DNA of 64,000 nt from Gammaproteobacteria bacterium (GCA_018222405.1 JAAFAI010000020.1:28589-92588), one strand, 5' to 3'. Shown: positions 36,600 to 46,395, numbered from the stretch's first letter. The notes: generated from the letters alone by a model not told the origin. Program-made: numbers and translations.

Positions 36600-37538
36600 A
36601 TGACCAAAATAAATACATTACAAACTGAGCATGTTCAAACTTTACTGAAACGTGCGGCTGGCCTCGACAATGACCAGGGTAATCCACGCTCAAAAGAAAT
36701 TATGCATCGCTTTCTGACTGACGTATTCAAAATGATCGAAGATCTTGATATCACTCAGGAAGAATTCTGGATGGGAGTAAACTACCTGAACGAACTTGGT
36801 GCCAATGGCGAAGCGGTGTTACTTGCTCCGGGTCTGGGATTTGACCACTTCCTGGACGTTCGTGAAGACGCTAAAGACGCCGCGATTGGCGAGCTTGGTG
36901 GTACCCCACGCACTATCGAGGGGCCTTTGTATGTTGAAGGTGCGCCGCTTTCAGAAGGCGAAGCTCGTATGGATGACGGTCAGTCTCCAGGACAGGAAAT
37001 GTGGTTACACGGCCAGGTATTAGACGAGCAAGGTAACCCTGTAGCGGGCGCTATCGTAGACATCTGGCATGCCGATGTGAAAGGTGGCTATTCTCACTTC
37101 GACCCGTCACAAAGTGAATTCAACCTGCGTCGTCGTATTAGCACTGATGCCGAAGGTCGTTATCGAGCCAAGAGTATCGTACCAAGTGGCTATGGTTGTC
37201 CTCCTGGTGGTTCAACAATGAAAGTGCTGGAAAGTCTGGGTCGCCACGGCAATCGTCCTGCTCACATTCACTATTTTGTTTCTAAAGAGGGTTTCAAGCA
37301 CCTGACGACGCAGATTAACTTAGCCGGTGATAAATATACCTATGATGATTTCGCGTTTGCTACTCGTGATGAGCTTGTGGTTGAAGCCGCTACGGTTTCA
37401 GACGCAGACAAAATCAAAGCGAAAGGCTTTAAAGATAACTATCTGGACGTGGAATTCAATGTGGAGCTGGTGGCGACTAAGAGCGGCGACAAACAAGCCA
37501 AGCATGCTCGTGCCCGTGCTTCAGTAGAGCAGGCGTAA
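36600..37538 (+). CDS. catA: catechol 1,2-dioxygenase
   Basis: This 312-residue intradiol dioxygenase opens catechol to cis,cis-muconate with Fe(III). Iron ligands are visible: Tyr in [15 protein letters not shown], Tyr in [12 protein letters not shown], and the His pair in [10 protein letters not shown]. The N-terminal dimerisation helices (residues ~1-100) are present, as in Acinetobacter and Pseudomonas CatA. The gene lies between catC and benA, so all steps from benzoate to enol-lactone are encoded on one strand. Confidence 0.97.
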   Translation: MTKINTLQTEHVQTLLKRAAGLDNDQGNPRSKEIMHRFLTDVFKMIEDLDITQEEFWMGVNYLNELGANGEAVLLAPGLGFDHFLDVREDAKDAAIGELGGTPRTIEGPLYVEGAPLSEGEARMDDGQSPGQEMWLHGQVLDEQGNPVAGAIVDIWHADVKGGYSHFDPSQSEFNLRRRISTDAEGRYRAKSIVPSGYGCPPGGSTMKVLESLGRHGNRPAHIHYFVSKEGFKHLTTQINLAGDKYTYDDFAFATRDELVVEAATVSDADKIKAKGFKDNYLDVEFNVELVATKSGDKQAKHARARASVEQA

Positions 37539-37563
37539 GCCTGCTACTTTCGGGAGAGATATT

Positions 37564-38931
37564 ATGTCAGCGACATTAAATCAACTTGAAAATACCATCC
37601 GCGGCGCCGTTGAAGTGGATGAAGAGAAAGGTCATTATCGTTGTGACCGTGGGATTTTTACCGATAAAGATCTGTTCGATCTGGAAATTAAACACATTTT
37701 TGAAGGTAACTGGGTGTTCCTGGCTCACGAGAGCCAGATCCCTGAAATCGGTGATTACTATACAACCACGATTGGTCGTCAACCGGTTGTGGTTACGCGA
37801 AATAAAAATGGCGAACTGAATGCTATCCTAAATACCTGCTCACACCGTGGTGCAACCTTGTGCCGACGCAAGCGTGGTAACAAAACGTCATTTACCTGCC
37901 CGTTCCACGGCTGGACCTTTAATAACTCAGGCAAGCTGTTAAAAGCGCGTGATCAAAAGAAAGGCGGCTATCCGGAGTCATTTAATACCGATGGCTCTCA
38001 TGACCTGAAACATATTGCACGTTTTGAGTCTTATCGGGGTTTCCTGTTTGGTAGTCTGAACGCAGATGTGCTGCCCCTTGAAGAACATCTGGGCGAGACC
38101 ACCAAAGTACTCGATAACATCGTCGATCAGGATCCTGAAGGCATCGAAGTTATTCGTGGTACGTCTACTTATACCTATGAAGGCAACTGGAAATTAACCG
38201 CCGAAAACGGTGCCGATGGTTATCACGTGGGGACGGTTCACTGGAACTATCTGTCCACTATGTCTCACCGCAATTATGAAGAAGGCGGAACCGAAGCTGT
38301 CGACGCAAAAAGCTGGTCAGGTGAGGGCGGGTTTTATTCGTTTGAAAATGGTCACATGATGCTCTGGACCCGCTTAACGAACCCTAAAGCACGCCCGATT
38401 TACGGTCACCTGGAACGTTTAATTGATGAAGTCGGTGAAGCTCGCGCGGACACTATTGTGAATCAGACAAGAAACCTGTGTTTGTATCCTAACGTTTATG
38501 TAATGGATCAGTTCTCCACGCAAATTCGCGTGCTGCGTCCAATCTCGGTAAACAAAACTGAAGTCTCTATTTACTGTTTTGCTCCGAAAGGTGAATCCGC
38601 CGAGAACCGTGAAAAGCGTCTGCGGCAGTACGAGGACTTCTTTAACGTTTCAGGTATGGGAACTCCCGATGACCTGGAAGAATTCCGTGGTTGCCAACAA
38701 GGCTATGAGGCCCGTGCAATGCGCTGGAACGACATGAGCCGGGGTGCGCAGCATTGGCTGGAAGGACCTGATGATTACGCTAAATCAGTGGGCATGGACA
38801 CGATCGCAACGGGCACTAAACCAGAAGATGAGGGGTTGTATATTCATCACCACAGACACTGGGAAAAAGAAATGCTCAATGCCGTGGCGCTGGAAAGAGC
38901 CAGCCAGATTCCTGTTGTGCAGAAAGATTAA
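37564..38931 (+). CDS. benA: benzoate 1,2-dioxygenase, large (alpha) subunit
   Basis: This 455-residue Rieske oxygenase subunit dihydroxylates benzoate to a cis-diol. The Rieske ligands are in CSHRGATLC and CPFHGWTF (near residues 94-118). The mononuclear iron site is [14 protein letters not shown] (two His) with the bridging Asp. Length and the C-terminal [11 protein letters not shown] agree with BenA/XylX. A close relative XylX would act on toluates, so the substrate range cannot be read from sequence alone. The ribosome site GGGAGAG lies upstream. Confidence 0.95.
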   Translation: MSATLNQLENTIRGAVEVDEEKGHYRCDRGIFTDKDLFDLEIKHIFEGNWVFLAHESQIPEIGDYYTTTIGRQPVVVTRNKNGELNAILNTCSHRGATLCRRKRGNKTSFTCPFHGWTFNNSGKLLKARDQKKGGYPESFNTDGSHDLKHIARFESYRGFLFGSLNADVLPLEEHLGETTKVLDNIVDQDPEGIEVIRGTSTYTYEGNWKLTAENGADGYHVGTVHWNYLSTMSHRNYEEGGTEAVDAKSWSGEGGFYSFENGHMMLWTRLTNPKARPIYGHLERLIDEVGEARADTIVNQTRNLCLYPNVYVMDQFSTQIRVLRPISVNKTEVSIYCFAPKGESAENREKRLRQYEDFFNVSGMGTPDDLEEFRGCQQGYEARAMRWNDMSRGAQHWLEGPDDYAKSVGMDTIATGTKPEDEGLYIHHHRHWEKEMLNAVALERASQIPVVQKD

Positions 38932-38943
38932 GAGGTATCCATC

Positions 38944-39426
38944 ATGACTTATCAGGAAATTCAGGCGTTTGTTTTTCGGGAAGCCCGTCTACTTGACGAC
39001 CGTCAGTGGGATGAGTGGCTGACTTGCTATCATCCTAAGTGTGAGTACTGGATGCCAGCATGGGATGACGATGACGAGTTAACAAGCGACCCTCATAAAG
39101 AGATTTCACTCATTTACTATCCAAACCGGAATGGTTTGGAAGATCGGGTGTACCGGATTAAAACTGAGCGTTCCGGTGCCAGTATGCCCGAACCCCGGAC
39201 AACCCATCAGTGCAATAATCTGGAAGTGTTGCAGCAGGCAGGTGATGTCGTTGAGATTCGTTACAACTTTAATACCTTAAGTCACCGTTATCGCAAGACC
39301 TCACACTTCTTTGGGACAGTCTTTTGTACGCTGGATATCAGTGGTGATTCGCCAGTAATAACTCGCAAAAAAGTGGTACTAAACAACGATTACATTAATC
39401 AGGTAATTGACGTTTATCATCTGTAA
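38944..39426 (+). CDS. benB: benzoate 1,2-dioxygenase, small (beta) subunit
   Basis: This is the 160-residue cone-fold beta subunit of the ring-hydroxylating dioxygenase. The N-terminus YQEIQAFVFREARLLDDRQW and the motif CYHPKCEYWMPAWDDDDE are typical. The subunit supports the alpha3beta3 assembly and has no metal. It lies 12 bases after benA with AAGAGG before the start. Confidence 0.95.
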   Translation: MTYQEIQAFVFREARLLDDRQWDEWLTCYHPKCEYWMPAWDDDDELTSDPHKEISLIYYPNRNGLEDRVYRIKTERSGASMPEPRTTHQCNNLEVLQQAGDVVEIRYNFNTLSHRYRKTSHFFGTVFCTLDISGDSPVITRKKVVLNNDYINQVIDVYHL

Positions 39427-39441
39427 AGACGGAGAATTAGC

Positions 39442-40464
39442 ATGTCTTTTAAAGTAGCTTTAAATTTCGAAGATGGCGTAACCCGGGTTATCGAATGCAA
39501 TGATGACGAAACTGTACTTGATGCCGCTTATCGGCATCATGTTAAGTTACCAATGGATTGTTCTGATGGGGTTTGCGGGACCTGCAAAGGCAGCTGTAAA
39601 CAAGGTCAGTATGATTTGGGAGACGAATATGTCGATGAAGCACTGACTGATGATGAAGCGGCTGATGGCCTGATTCTGACTTGTCAGATGTTGCCCCAGT
39701 CTGATGTTGTGGTCAGTATTCCTGCGCCTTCATCTATGTGTGCATCAGGCCCACAAAGTATCAGCAGCACAATCACAAATGTACAGGCGTTGTCTGAGAC
39801 CACCATTGAGCTTAATGTTGAGTTATCGGAAGCGTTGGACTTTTTGCCCGGCCAGTATATCAATCTGGGCTTCCCTGATTCACAAGATACCCGGGCGTAT
39901 TCATTTAGCTCACGCCCGGGAAGTCAGGCTGCCAGTTTCTTGATCCGTAATGTGCCAAATGGAAAAATGAGCACCTACCTTAGCGAGCAAGCAAAAGCCG
40001 GTGACGTGTTATCTGTAACCGGGCCATTGGGAAGCTTTTACCTGCGTGCGGTAGAGCGCCCGGTACTAATGTTAGCGGGTGGAACTGGATTGGCCCCTAT
40101 TTTATCGATGTTGGAGTCACTCAGGGCCACACCAACAAGCCAGCCGGTGTATCTGCTTTATGGCGTTACCAATGTGTCTGATTTGGTCAAGCTGGAAGCG
40201 TTACAAGAGTTGGCGGATGAACTGGATAATTTCAGTTATGCCACGGTAGTGGTTAATCCAGATAGTCAACACGATAAGCTCGGTTTTGTGACCGACCATA
40301 TGGAGAGTGTGCCCTTTGCTTTGGCCAACGCGGACGCTTACCTTTGCGGTCCTCCTCCTATGGTTGATGCGGTTCGTCAGTATTTCAAAGATGCTGGTAC
40401 GCCGCCGCACTCGTTCCACTATGAAAAATTTAATCCGAGTACGCCAAAAGAGGAAGCTGCATGA
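39442..40464 (+). CDS. benC: benzoate dioxygenase reductase (electron-transfer component)
   Basis: This 340-residue iron-sulfur flavoprotein passes electrons from NADH to BenAB. The N-terminal plant-type [2Fe-2S] ferredoxin domain (~1-95) has MDCSDGVCGTCKGSC and a fourth Cys in LTCQM. The FAD domain (~105-205) has RAYSFSSRPG. The NADH domain follows, with MLAGGTGLAPILSML and YLCGPPPMVDAV. Its stop overlaps benD by 4 bases. Confidence 0.96.
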   Translation: MSFKVALNFEDGVTRVIECNDDETVLDAAYRHHVKLPMDCSDGVCGTCKGSCKQGQYDLGDEYVDEALTDDEAADGLILTCQMLPQSDVVVSIPAPSSMCASGPQSISSTITNVQALSETTIELNVELSEALDFLPGQYINLGFPDSQDTRAYSFSSRPGSQAASFLIRNVPNGKMSTYLSEQAKAGDVLSVTGPLGSFYLRAVERPVLMLAGGTGLAPILSMLESLRATPTSQPVYLLYGVTNVSDLVKLEALQELADELDNFSYATVVVNPDSQHDKLGFVTDHMESVPFALANADAYLCGPPPMVDAVRQYFKDAGTPPHSFHYEKFNPSTPKEEAA

Positions 40465-41240
40465 GTTTTCGCTTTCAGGACCAGGTGTTGGTCGTAACCG
40501 GAGCGGCTCAGGGGATTGGCTTGCGCGTTGCTGAACGCGCAGCCGCCGAAGGGGCAAAACTGGTCATAGTCGACCGTGCTACACATATTCAGAACATTGC
40601 AGGCGCATTGACTGAGTCGGGCTGTGAAGTGTTAGCGGTTGAAGCCGATTTGGAAACCTTTGAAGGTGCTGCTACCGCAATGGATGCCGCAACAGAGCGT
40701 TTTGGTCGAATTGATAAACTGATCAATAACGTTGGCGGCACCATCTGGGCAAAACCTTATGAGCATTACCAGCCTGCTCAAATAGAACAAGAGGTCCGTC
40801 GTTCTTTATTTCCCACGTTGTGGTGCTGTCGTGCAGTGTTGCCTGCCATGCTGGCAAACGGCAAGGGGGCGATTGTCAATGTGTCGTCTGTTGCAACTCG
40901 AGGCGTTAACCGGGTGCCTTATGCTGCAGCCAAAGGCGGCGTGAATGCAATGACTGTAGCGCTCGCGTTTGAATATGCAAAACATAATATTCGGGTTAAC
41001 GCGACAGCGCCTGGTGGCACTGAAGCACCGGCCCGGATCACTCCTCGCAATGAGCAGCAGCAAAGTGAACAGGAAAAAATATGGTATCAGCAAATTGTTG
41101 ATCAAACGGTTGATACCAGTTTTATGGGGCGCTATGGCAGTCTGGATGAGCAAGCTTCGGCGATCTTGTATCTGGCCTCGGATGAAGCCAGTTATATCAC
41201 CGGCACAATACTCCCCGTTGCTGGTGGTGACTGCGGTTAA
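40461..41240 (+). CDS. benD: benzoate cis-diol dehydrogenase
   Basis: This 259-residue short-chain dehydrogenase oxidises and decarboxylates the benzoate cis-diol to catechol. The NAD-binding motif is VTGAAQGIGLRVAERAA. INNVGGTIW and the catalytic Tyr-x3-Lys in PYAAAKGGVNAM are present. NATAPGGTEAPAR is the usual substrate-lid region. Start overlaps benC. A palindrome overlaps its stop codon. Confidence 0.95.
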   Translation: MSFRFQDQVLVVTGAAQGIGLRVAERAAAEGAKLVIVDRATHIQNIAGALTESGCEVLAVEADLETFEGAATAMDAATERFGRIDKLINNVGGTIWAKPYEHYQPAQIEQEVRRSLFPTLWCCRAVLPAMLANGKGAIVNVSSVATRGVNRVPYAAAKGGVNAMTVALAFEYAKHNIRVNATAPGGTEAPARITPRNEQQQSEQEKIWYQQIVDQTVDTSFMGRYGSLDEQASAILYLASDEASYITGTILPVAGGDCG

Positions 41241-41281
41241 CCGCAGAGTCTGATAATAGGTAGCCGCCAGGCGGCACTTTT
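41231..41281 (+). terminator. palindrome and hairpin with T-run between benD and benK
   Basis: CTGCGGTTAACCGCAG (41231-41246) is a perfect palindrome over the benD stop. It is followed at 41263-41275 by GCCGC-CAG-GCGGC and then ACTTTTT. The short loop stem is modest, so this could be a partial (attenuating) terminator or an mRNA-processing structure that lowers transporter expression relative to benABCD. Confidence 0.45.
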
Positions 41282-41297
41282 TAATGAGAGAATAACA

Positions 41298-42635
41298 ATG
41301 AATAGTGCATTAACTGCATTGATAGATAATGCAAAATTTAATCGATTTCACTTACGCACATTACTCCTTTGTGCACTGATCATTATTTTTGATGGTTATG
41401 ATTTGGTTGTGTATGGCGTTGTTTTGCCAGTTTTAATGCAGGAGTGGGGGTTAACCCCGGTGCAGGCAGGAGCGCTCGGCAGCTATGCCCTGTTCGGCAT
41501 GATGATTGGCGCCATTGTTTTCGGACAGTTGGCCGACCGTATCGGCCGGCGCTTGTCCATCGCAATCTGTATTGTCCTTTTTAGTGGTTTCACCTTCATT
41601 AATGGCTTCGCAACGAATGTTACCGAATTCGGTATTTGCCGATTTATCGCTGGTTTGGGCATTGGTGGCGTCATGCCAAACGTAGTGGCATTAATGAATG
41701 AATATGCGCCAAAAAAAATGCGTGGGACACTGGTTGCTATTATGTTTAGCGGCTATTCTGTGGGCGGTATGATGGCCGCCTGGCTTGGCATGCAGATGAT
41801 CCCTCAATTTGGTTGGCAATCTGTGTTTTATATCGCTATTTTACCCTTAGTATTGCTACCGGTTATCTTACTGCTGCTACCGGAGTCTCTGGCCTTTTTA
41901 CTGCGTCAGAACAAAGTGGGAGCTGTGCGTGAAATCATCACGAAAATCGCGCCAAAAACAACCACTTTTGATATGTCAGTGAAAATGGATACCAGCGCAT
42001 CTGAACCTGCCATTGCCGACAAGCCAGGTGTTAAACAACTGTTTACTGCTGATAAAGCATTACCATCGGTATTACTCTGGTGCGCCTTTTTTTGCTGTTT
42101 GCTGATGGTCTATGCGTTGACGTCCTGGCTCCCTAAACTGATGAACAATGCAGGTTTTTCATTGGGGTCCAGCCTGCAGTTTTTGCTGGTGCTGAACGTC
42201 GGGGCGATAGCTGGCGCAATCTTTGGTGGCTGGTTGGGTGACCGTTCTAACTTACCCAGAGTCCTAACGTATTTTTTTATTGCCGCCGCGGTGTCAATAA
42301 CCCTTATGGGCCTTGATGTACCAATGGTTGTGCGGTACCTGGCTATAGCTATTGCTGGTGCGGCAACCATAGGCAGCCAGATCCTGTTGTATGCATGTGC
42401 TGCACAATATTACCCACTACACATTCGTTCTACCGGTTTAGGGTGGGCGTCAGGTATTGGCCGCAATGGGGCAATAGTTGGGCCTCTCCTGGGTGGATAT
42501 TTGCTGTCGGAGCAATTAGCTTTACATCTGAATTTTATGGTGTTTGCCGTTCCGGGCATTATTTGTGCCATCGCAATGGCAGTCTTTAACCTCTATCAAA
42601 GCCGCACTAATAGTCAGCTGTCTCAGTTGGCTTAG
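41298..42635 (+). CDS. benK: MFS benzoate transporter (aromatic acid:H+ symporter family)
   Basis: This is a 445-residue inner-membrane transporter with about 12 TM helices. The AAHS-family signature DGYDLVVYGVVLP is in TM1 (Asp residues needed in relatives such as PcaK/BenK). GQLADRIGRRLSI is the loop 2-3 motif, and DRSNLPRV is its counterpart in the second half. It is most likely benzoate uptake by position downstream of benD, but other aromatic acids are possible. Confidence 0.9.
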   Translation: MNSALTALIDNAKFNRFHLRTLLLCALIIIFDGYDLVVYGVVLPVLMQEWGLTPVQAGALGSYALFGMMIGAIVFGQLADRIGRRLSIAICIVLFSGFTFINGFATNVTEFGICRFIAGLGIGGVMPNVVALMNEYAPKKMRGTLVAIMFSGYSVGGMMAAWLGMQMIPQFGWQSVFYIAILPLVLLPVILLLLPESLAFLLRQNKVGAVREIITKIAPKTTTFDMSVKMDTSASEPAIADKPGVKQLFTADKALPSVLLWCAFFCCLLMVYALTSWLPKLMNNAGFSLGSSLQFLLVLNVGAIAGAIFGGWLGDRSNLPRVLTYFFIAAAVSITLMGLDVPMVVRYLAIAIAGAATIGSQILLYACAAQYYPLHIRSTGLGWASGIGRNGAIVGPLLGGYLLSEQLALHLNFMVFAVPGIICAIAMAVFNLYQSRTNSQLSQLA

Positions 42636-42651
42636 TTCCTTGTTCCAACCG

Positions 42652-42685
42652 CTGCGCTATCTGCTGTGCCCCGCAGGTAGTGCGG
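42652..42685 (+). promoter_or_regulatory. 13-bp RNA hairpin upstream of benE
   Basis: CTGCGCTATCTGC and GCAGGTAGTGCGG can pair along all 13 positions if three G-U pairs are allowed, with an 8-base loop. It lies just before the benE ribosome site (GGAGATAT), so it may stabilise or tune the mRNA. No T-run follows, so it is not a terminator. Confidence 0.4.
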
Positions 42686-42704
42686 CAACCCCTGGAGATA
42701 TATT

Positions 42705-43910
42705 ATGTCAAGCAGACACACTTTTTTGCATGTTCCCCCGCTTAAGGATTGGTCCTTGTCCGCCGCTGTCGCTGGCATTCTTGCCTCTACCATGGGCTAC
42801 GCTGGCCCGTTGGTTATTTTGTTTCAGGTTGCAGAAGCGGCGAACTTAAGCAATGAAGTCTTAACATCCTGGATTTGGGGAATGTCGGTAGCCAGTGGGC
42901 TGTTGTGTGGTTGGTTTAGTTTACGTTACCGTATGCCCTTGTTATTCGCCTGGAATGCGCCAGGGTCAGCATTGCTGGTTACATTGGTTCCGGGCATGCC
43001 CTGGGGTGATGTGATTGGTGCTTACATAGCTTCCGGGGCAATTTTGTTGGTGCTTGGGCTAACCGGAGCATTTGAACGTTTAGTCAACAAATTGCCTTTG
43101 GCACTGGCCGCTGCATTGCTGGCAGGCATTCTGGTCAACTTTTCCCTCGATCTGTTTTCGCAGATGACTAAGGCGCCCTTACTGGGCCTGTTGATGTTTG
43201 CCGCTTATATCCTGTTGCGTCATTTATTACCGCGCTTCGCCATCATGCTGACAGTGGCTGTAGGGGTGGCAATACTGACCATCAATTATGATCTGTCATT
43301 CACGGCCGTAGACTGGCAAATTTCTACACCACAGTGGTACTCGCCGTCATTTTCCCTGAGCGCTATATTCAGTATTTCTATACCCTTAGTACTGGTAGCC
43401 GTGAGCGGGCAGTTTATAACTGGTATTGCCATTCTTAGGCAGGACAATTATGCAGCCCCCGCAAATAAAATAGTTGCAGGAAGCGGATTGTTAAGCATTT
43501 TGTTTGCACCAACGGCTTGTCACGGTGTCAATTTGTCTGCGATTACTGCCGCTATTTGCACGGGACCGGATGCACATCCGAATCCGGCCAGGAGGTATTT
43601 TGGCCCTGCGGTAGCCATGTTGTGGTACCTGATGTTTGGTTTATTCAGTGCCGCGTTAGTCAGTGTTATTCAGGCATTTCCGGCAGCGTTTATCGCTATG
43701 GTTGCGGGGATTGCACTACTGGGGGCACTGGAAGGCTCACTAGCGGCGGCGATGACGCAGTCGCGGGATCGGGAGGCGGCATTATGTACGTTTTTAATCA
43801 CGGCTTCAGATTTGTCACTGCTTGGCTTATCGTCTGCATTTTGGGGACTGATACTTGGTGGTATTATCGTTGCCGTTCAACGACTACTTGCCAGGCACGG
43901 CAATAAATAA
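42705..43910 (+). CDS. benE: BenE-type benzoate permease
   Basis: This is a 401-residue inner-membrane protein of the BenE family, with about 12 hydrophobic segments. Typical segments are GILASTMGYAGPLVILFQVA, WNAPGSALLVTL, FITGIAILRQDNY and SILFAPTACHGVNLSAITAAIC. It is the last gene of the catBCA-ben operon and duplicates the benzoate uptake expected of BenK. It is convergent with the IclR gene 90 bases away. Confidence 0.92.
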   Translation: MSSRHTFLHVPPLKDWSLSAAVAGILASTMGYAGPLVILFQVAEAANLSNEVLTSWIWGMSVASGLLCGWFSLRYRMPLLFAWNAPGSALLVTLVPGMPWGDVIGAYIASGAILLVLGLTGAFERLVNKLPLALAAALLAGILVNFSLDLFSQMTKAPLLGLLMFAAYILLRHLLPRFAIMLTVAVGVAILTINYDLSFTAVDWQISTPQWYSPSFSLSAIFSISIPLVLVAVSGQFITGIAILRQDNYAAPANKIVAGSGLLSILFAPTACHGVNLSAITAAICTGPDAHPNPARRYFGPAVAMLWYLMFGLFSAALVSVIQAFPAAFIAMVAGIALLGALEGSLAAAMTQSRDREAALCTFLITASDLSLLGLSSAFWGLILGGIIVAVQRLLARHGNK

Positions 43911-44000
43911 TGCAGTCTTGGCCCGGTCAGAATGACATACTCACTGCTGGTGGCGACTTAATGCGTCTTCAGCGGCCGTGGTATACCGGACCGGCTTGAT

Positions 44001-44804
44001 TTATTCGACAATGCCTGCAATTTTGCGTGTTGCATCGACACTGGCAGCCTTAACGGCTTTGACATAAACACTGTTATTATCCACCGACGTATTGCTGCTA
44101 TTGCCGATTAAACTGAAAACCGAATTTACCGAACCGTCAAAGTTAAAAACAGGCGCACCTATGACATTAACGTCGGGTAAAAAATCTTCTTTAAATCGAC
44201 ATTGCTGCTCTTTCTTTACTTCATCCAAGAGTAAATAAAAGGCAGTTTTACTCATGCTTTTTCCCATGTGACGAGGTAAGGTGACAGGGGAGGCAAAATA
44301 ATTTTCGACTATCTCCCGCTTTCTCTGAGCCGGTAAAAAGGCAAGAAATATCCGCCCAGCTGCGGAGTTGAAAGGCGAAAGTTCCGAGCCTAAACGGATA
44401 TTAACCGGTAAGAAATGACTGGAGTCCAGCCATTTTACAACCAGGGGGGCCTGGCCGTTCCATATTGTTACGGTGATGGTCTTATCGAGCTCCTGGTGCA
44501 GGCGGCTGGCGTAATCAAAAGCGATTTCAACAGGATTCAGGTGCTTCAAGGCTGACATGCCTAACCGCATGCTGCTGTTAGACAATGCGTACTTCGCGTT
44601 TTCTAACTGTGATACGTAGCCCATCTTAGTTAAACTTACCAGGTACTTGTGCAATCGGCTGGGGCTCATTTGAGCGAGTTCAGACAACTTAGTCAGTGAA
44701 ACTGGTGCATTATGTTCTGAGATTAACTCAAGTACTGACAGACCAACCTCCAGCGAGCCGATTCCTTGTCTTGCGTTTACTTCGTCCTTTGGCTGCATAC
44801 ACAA
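44001..44804 (-). CDS. IclR-family regulator of unknown target
   Basis: This is a 267-residue regulator. The N-terminal winged helix is in VSLTKLSELAQMSPSRLHKYL (residues ~35-55, quoted in part). The effector domain contains KTITVTIWNGQAPLVVKWL, LGSELSPFNSAAGRIFLAF and GAPVFNFDGSVNSVFSLIG. It lies downstream of the livF gene, same strand, after a hairpin, so it has its own promoter. Position suggests control of the ABC importer, the ben genes or another aromatic route; no target site was recognised. Confidence 0.85.
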   Translation of the reverse strand: MCMQPKDEVNARQGIGSLEVGLSVLELISEHNAPVSLTKLSELAQMSPSRLHKYLVSLTKMGYVSQLENAKYALSNSSMRLGMSALKHLNPVEIAFDYASRLHQELDKTITVTIWNGQAPLVVKWLDSSHFLPVNIRLGSELSPFNSAAGRIFLAFLPAQRKREIVENYFASPVTLPRHMGKSMSKTAFYLLLDEVKKEQQCRFKEDFLPDVNVIGAPVFNFDGSVNSVFSLIGNSSNTSVDNNSVYVKAVKAASVDATRKIAGIVE

Positions 44805-44882
44805 ATACCTGATGTTGAGCTGAAAAAAGCGATATATTAACTGAATTGGATTTGATGTGAAGTACGATACCCGGATAAACAG

Positions 44883-44914
44883 AGCAGCGCTGGCCCGGTC
44901 AGGCCATCGCTGCT
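44883..44914 (-). terminator. hairpin after the ABC importer operon
   Basis: AGCAGCG and CGCTGCT, with inner TGGCC/GGCCA pairing, form a 12-pair stem with one mismatch and a 6-base loop, just after the livF stop. The following minus-strand sequence (CTGTTTATCC) has few T residues, so termination may be weak. Confidence 0.6.
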
Positions 44915-44921
44915 AGAGTAT

Positions 44922-45635
44922 TTATACTGCGAGGTTAGATTCAATAAACTCACGTTTCGCATCCAGTTCGGTAGAATCACCATTAAAGATTACCTTACCT
45001 TTTACTATTAAGATGTGTTGTTCACAAAGTTCGTGGAGGACTTTAATATTTTTATCTACGATAATCGTAGAAACCCCCGACTGTTTAATTTTACGAATGA
45101 CATCCCAAATTTCCTTGCGGATGAGTGGCGCCAATCCCTCGGTGGCTTCATCGAGTATCAGCAGATCCGGATTGGTAAGCAGGGCCCGGCCAATCGCCAG
45201 CATTTGCTGCTCACCGCCAGATAGCTGCGTTCCTTTATTCGTAAGCCGCTGCTGCAGGCGCGGAAATACGTCTAATACCTGATCATAAGACCAATGCTCT
45301 TCACTCCGGGAGTTTTTTCTTGCCGCCATCTGCAAATGTTCCTTAACCGTGAGGTTGTGAAACATCCCGCGACCTTCTGGCACGTAGGCAATATCGTTGC
45401 GCATGCGTTTCCAGGTAGGCGAAGAGCCAATATCCTCACCTTTGTATAACACCGAGCCGCTGCGGGGTTTTACAATACCCAGAACAGATTTGAGCGTGGT
45501 GGATTTGCCCATGCCGTTACGCCCCATAATACTTACCGTTTGACCTCGTTTTACGTCAAAGGACAGCCCGTGAAGGATATGGCTTTCACCATAAAGTGTA
45601 TGCAGACCTTTGACTTGTAAAATGTAATCAGACAT
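44922..45635 (-). CDS. livF: ABC importer ATP-binding protein (LivF type)
   Basis: This 237-residue ATPase belongs to the HAAT (branched-chain amino acid-type) importer. Walker A GRNGMGKST, signature LSGGEQQM and Walker B LLILDEATEGLAP are clear. ATG 45635 with AGGTG upstream is preferred to an upstream start at 45656, which lies in the end of livG. HAAT importers next to aromatic catabolism often carry aromatic acids, so an aromatic substrate is inferred. Confidence 0.9.
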   Translation of the reverse strand: MSDYILQVKGLHTLYGESHILHGLSFDVKRGQTVSIMGRNGMGKSTTLKSVLGIVKPRSGSVLYKGEDIGSSPTWKRMRNDIAYVPEGRGMFHNLTVKEHLQMAARKNSRSEEHWSYDQVLDVFPRLQQRLTNKGTQLSGGEQQMLAIGRALLTNPDLLILDEATEGLAPLIRKEIWDVIRKIKQSGVSTIIVDKNIKVLHELCEQHILIVKGKVIFNGDSTELDAKREFIESNLAV

Positions 45636-45636
45636 C

Positions 45637-46395
45637 TTAAAACACCTCGTTTTCATTGCCCAGATAGGCTTCCTGTACCAGCGGGTTAGCGCGGATATTA
45701 TCGACTACATCGGTTATTAAATGCTGACCATCTACCATAACAGTCATTAAATCCGACAATTCAAATACGGCATCCATATCATGCTCTACCAACACAATGC
45801 AGTAATGCTTCTTAAGTGATTTTAAGAGTTCGATAATGGTGAGTGATTCTTCATGCCCCATGCCTGCCATGGGTTCATCGAGCAGTAAGACCTTGGGATC
45901 AGTGGCTAATACCATGGCTATTTCAAGCTGTCGTTGCTCTCCATAACTGATCGCATTGGCCAGGGTTTCTGCACGTTCAGTTAAATTTACTTTTGCCAGC
46001 GCATCCATTGCAATTTGTTTCACTTTTTTGTTGGCATGGCGAGATTTGAAAAGTCCGAAGCTGCCCCCGACTCGTTGTTGAGCGGCTATACAGCAATTTT
46101 CCAGGCAGGTTGCGCCTTTAAAAATGTTGGTTTTCTGGAAACTTCTGCCAATCCCTTTACGACAAAACTCATAGCTTTTCAGGCTGGTTATCTCCTGACC
46201 CTGATAGAGAATAACACCATTGGTTGCCGGGTAAGTACCGCATAAAATATTGAGCAGAGTACTCTTACCAGCGCCATTGGGCCCGACAATGCTATGCAGT
46301 GACTTATCGTAGAATTTAATATTGAATTCATTCAGTGCTTTTAGTCCTCCCCAATGTTTGGAGAGGTTTTCAGCTTGTAAAACACATTCGTTCAT
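45637..46395 (-). CDS. livG: ABC importer ATP-binding protein (LivG type)
   Basis: This is the 252-residue second ATPase of the importer. Walker A is GPNGAGKST, the signature-like ISYGEQRQLEIAMVL replaces LSGGQ as in LivG, and Walker B is VLLLDEPMAGMG. The C-terminal PLVQEAYLGNENEVF is typical. Its start overlaps the livM stop by 4 bases. Confidence 0.9.
   Translation of the reverse strand: MNECVLQAENLSKHWGGLKALNEFNIKFYDKSLHSIVGPNGAGKSTLLNILCGTYPATNGVILYQGQEITSLKSYEFCRKGIGRSFQKTNIFKGATCLENCCIAAQQRVGGSFGLFKSRHANKKVKQIAMDALAKVNLTERAETLANAISYGEQRQLEIAMVLATDPKVLLLDEPMAGMGHEESLTIIELLKSLKKHYCIVLVEHDMDAVFELSDLMTVMVDGQHLITDVVDNIRANPLVQEAYLGNENEVF

Noticed and set aside
43919..44905. GGCCCGGTCAG present twice near the IclR gene (43921 and 44893)
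   Set aside because: One copy is part of the livF terminator stem; two 11-base copies alone do not support a binding site.
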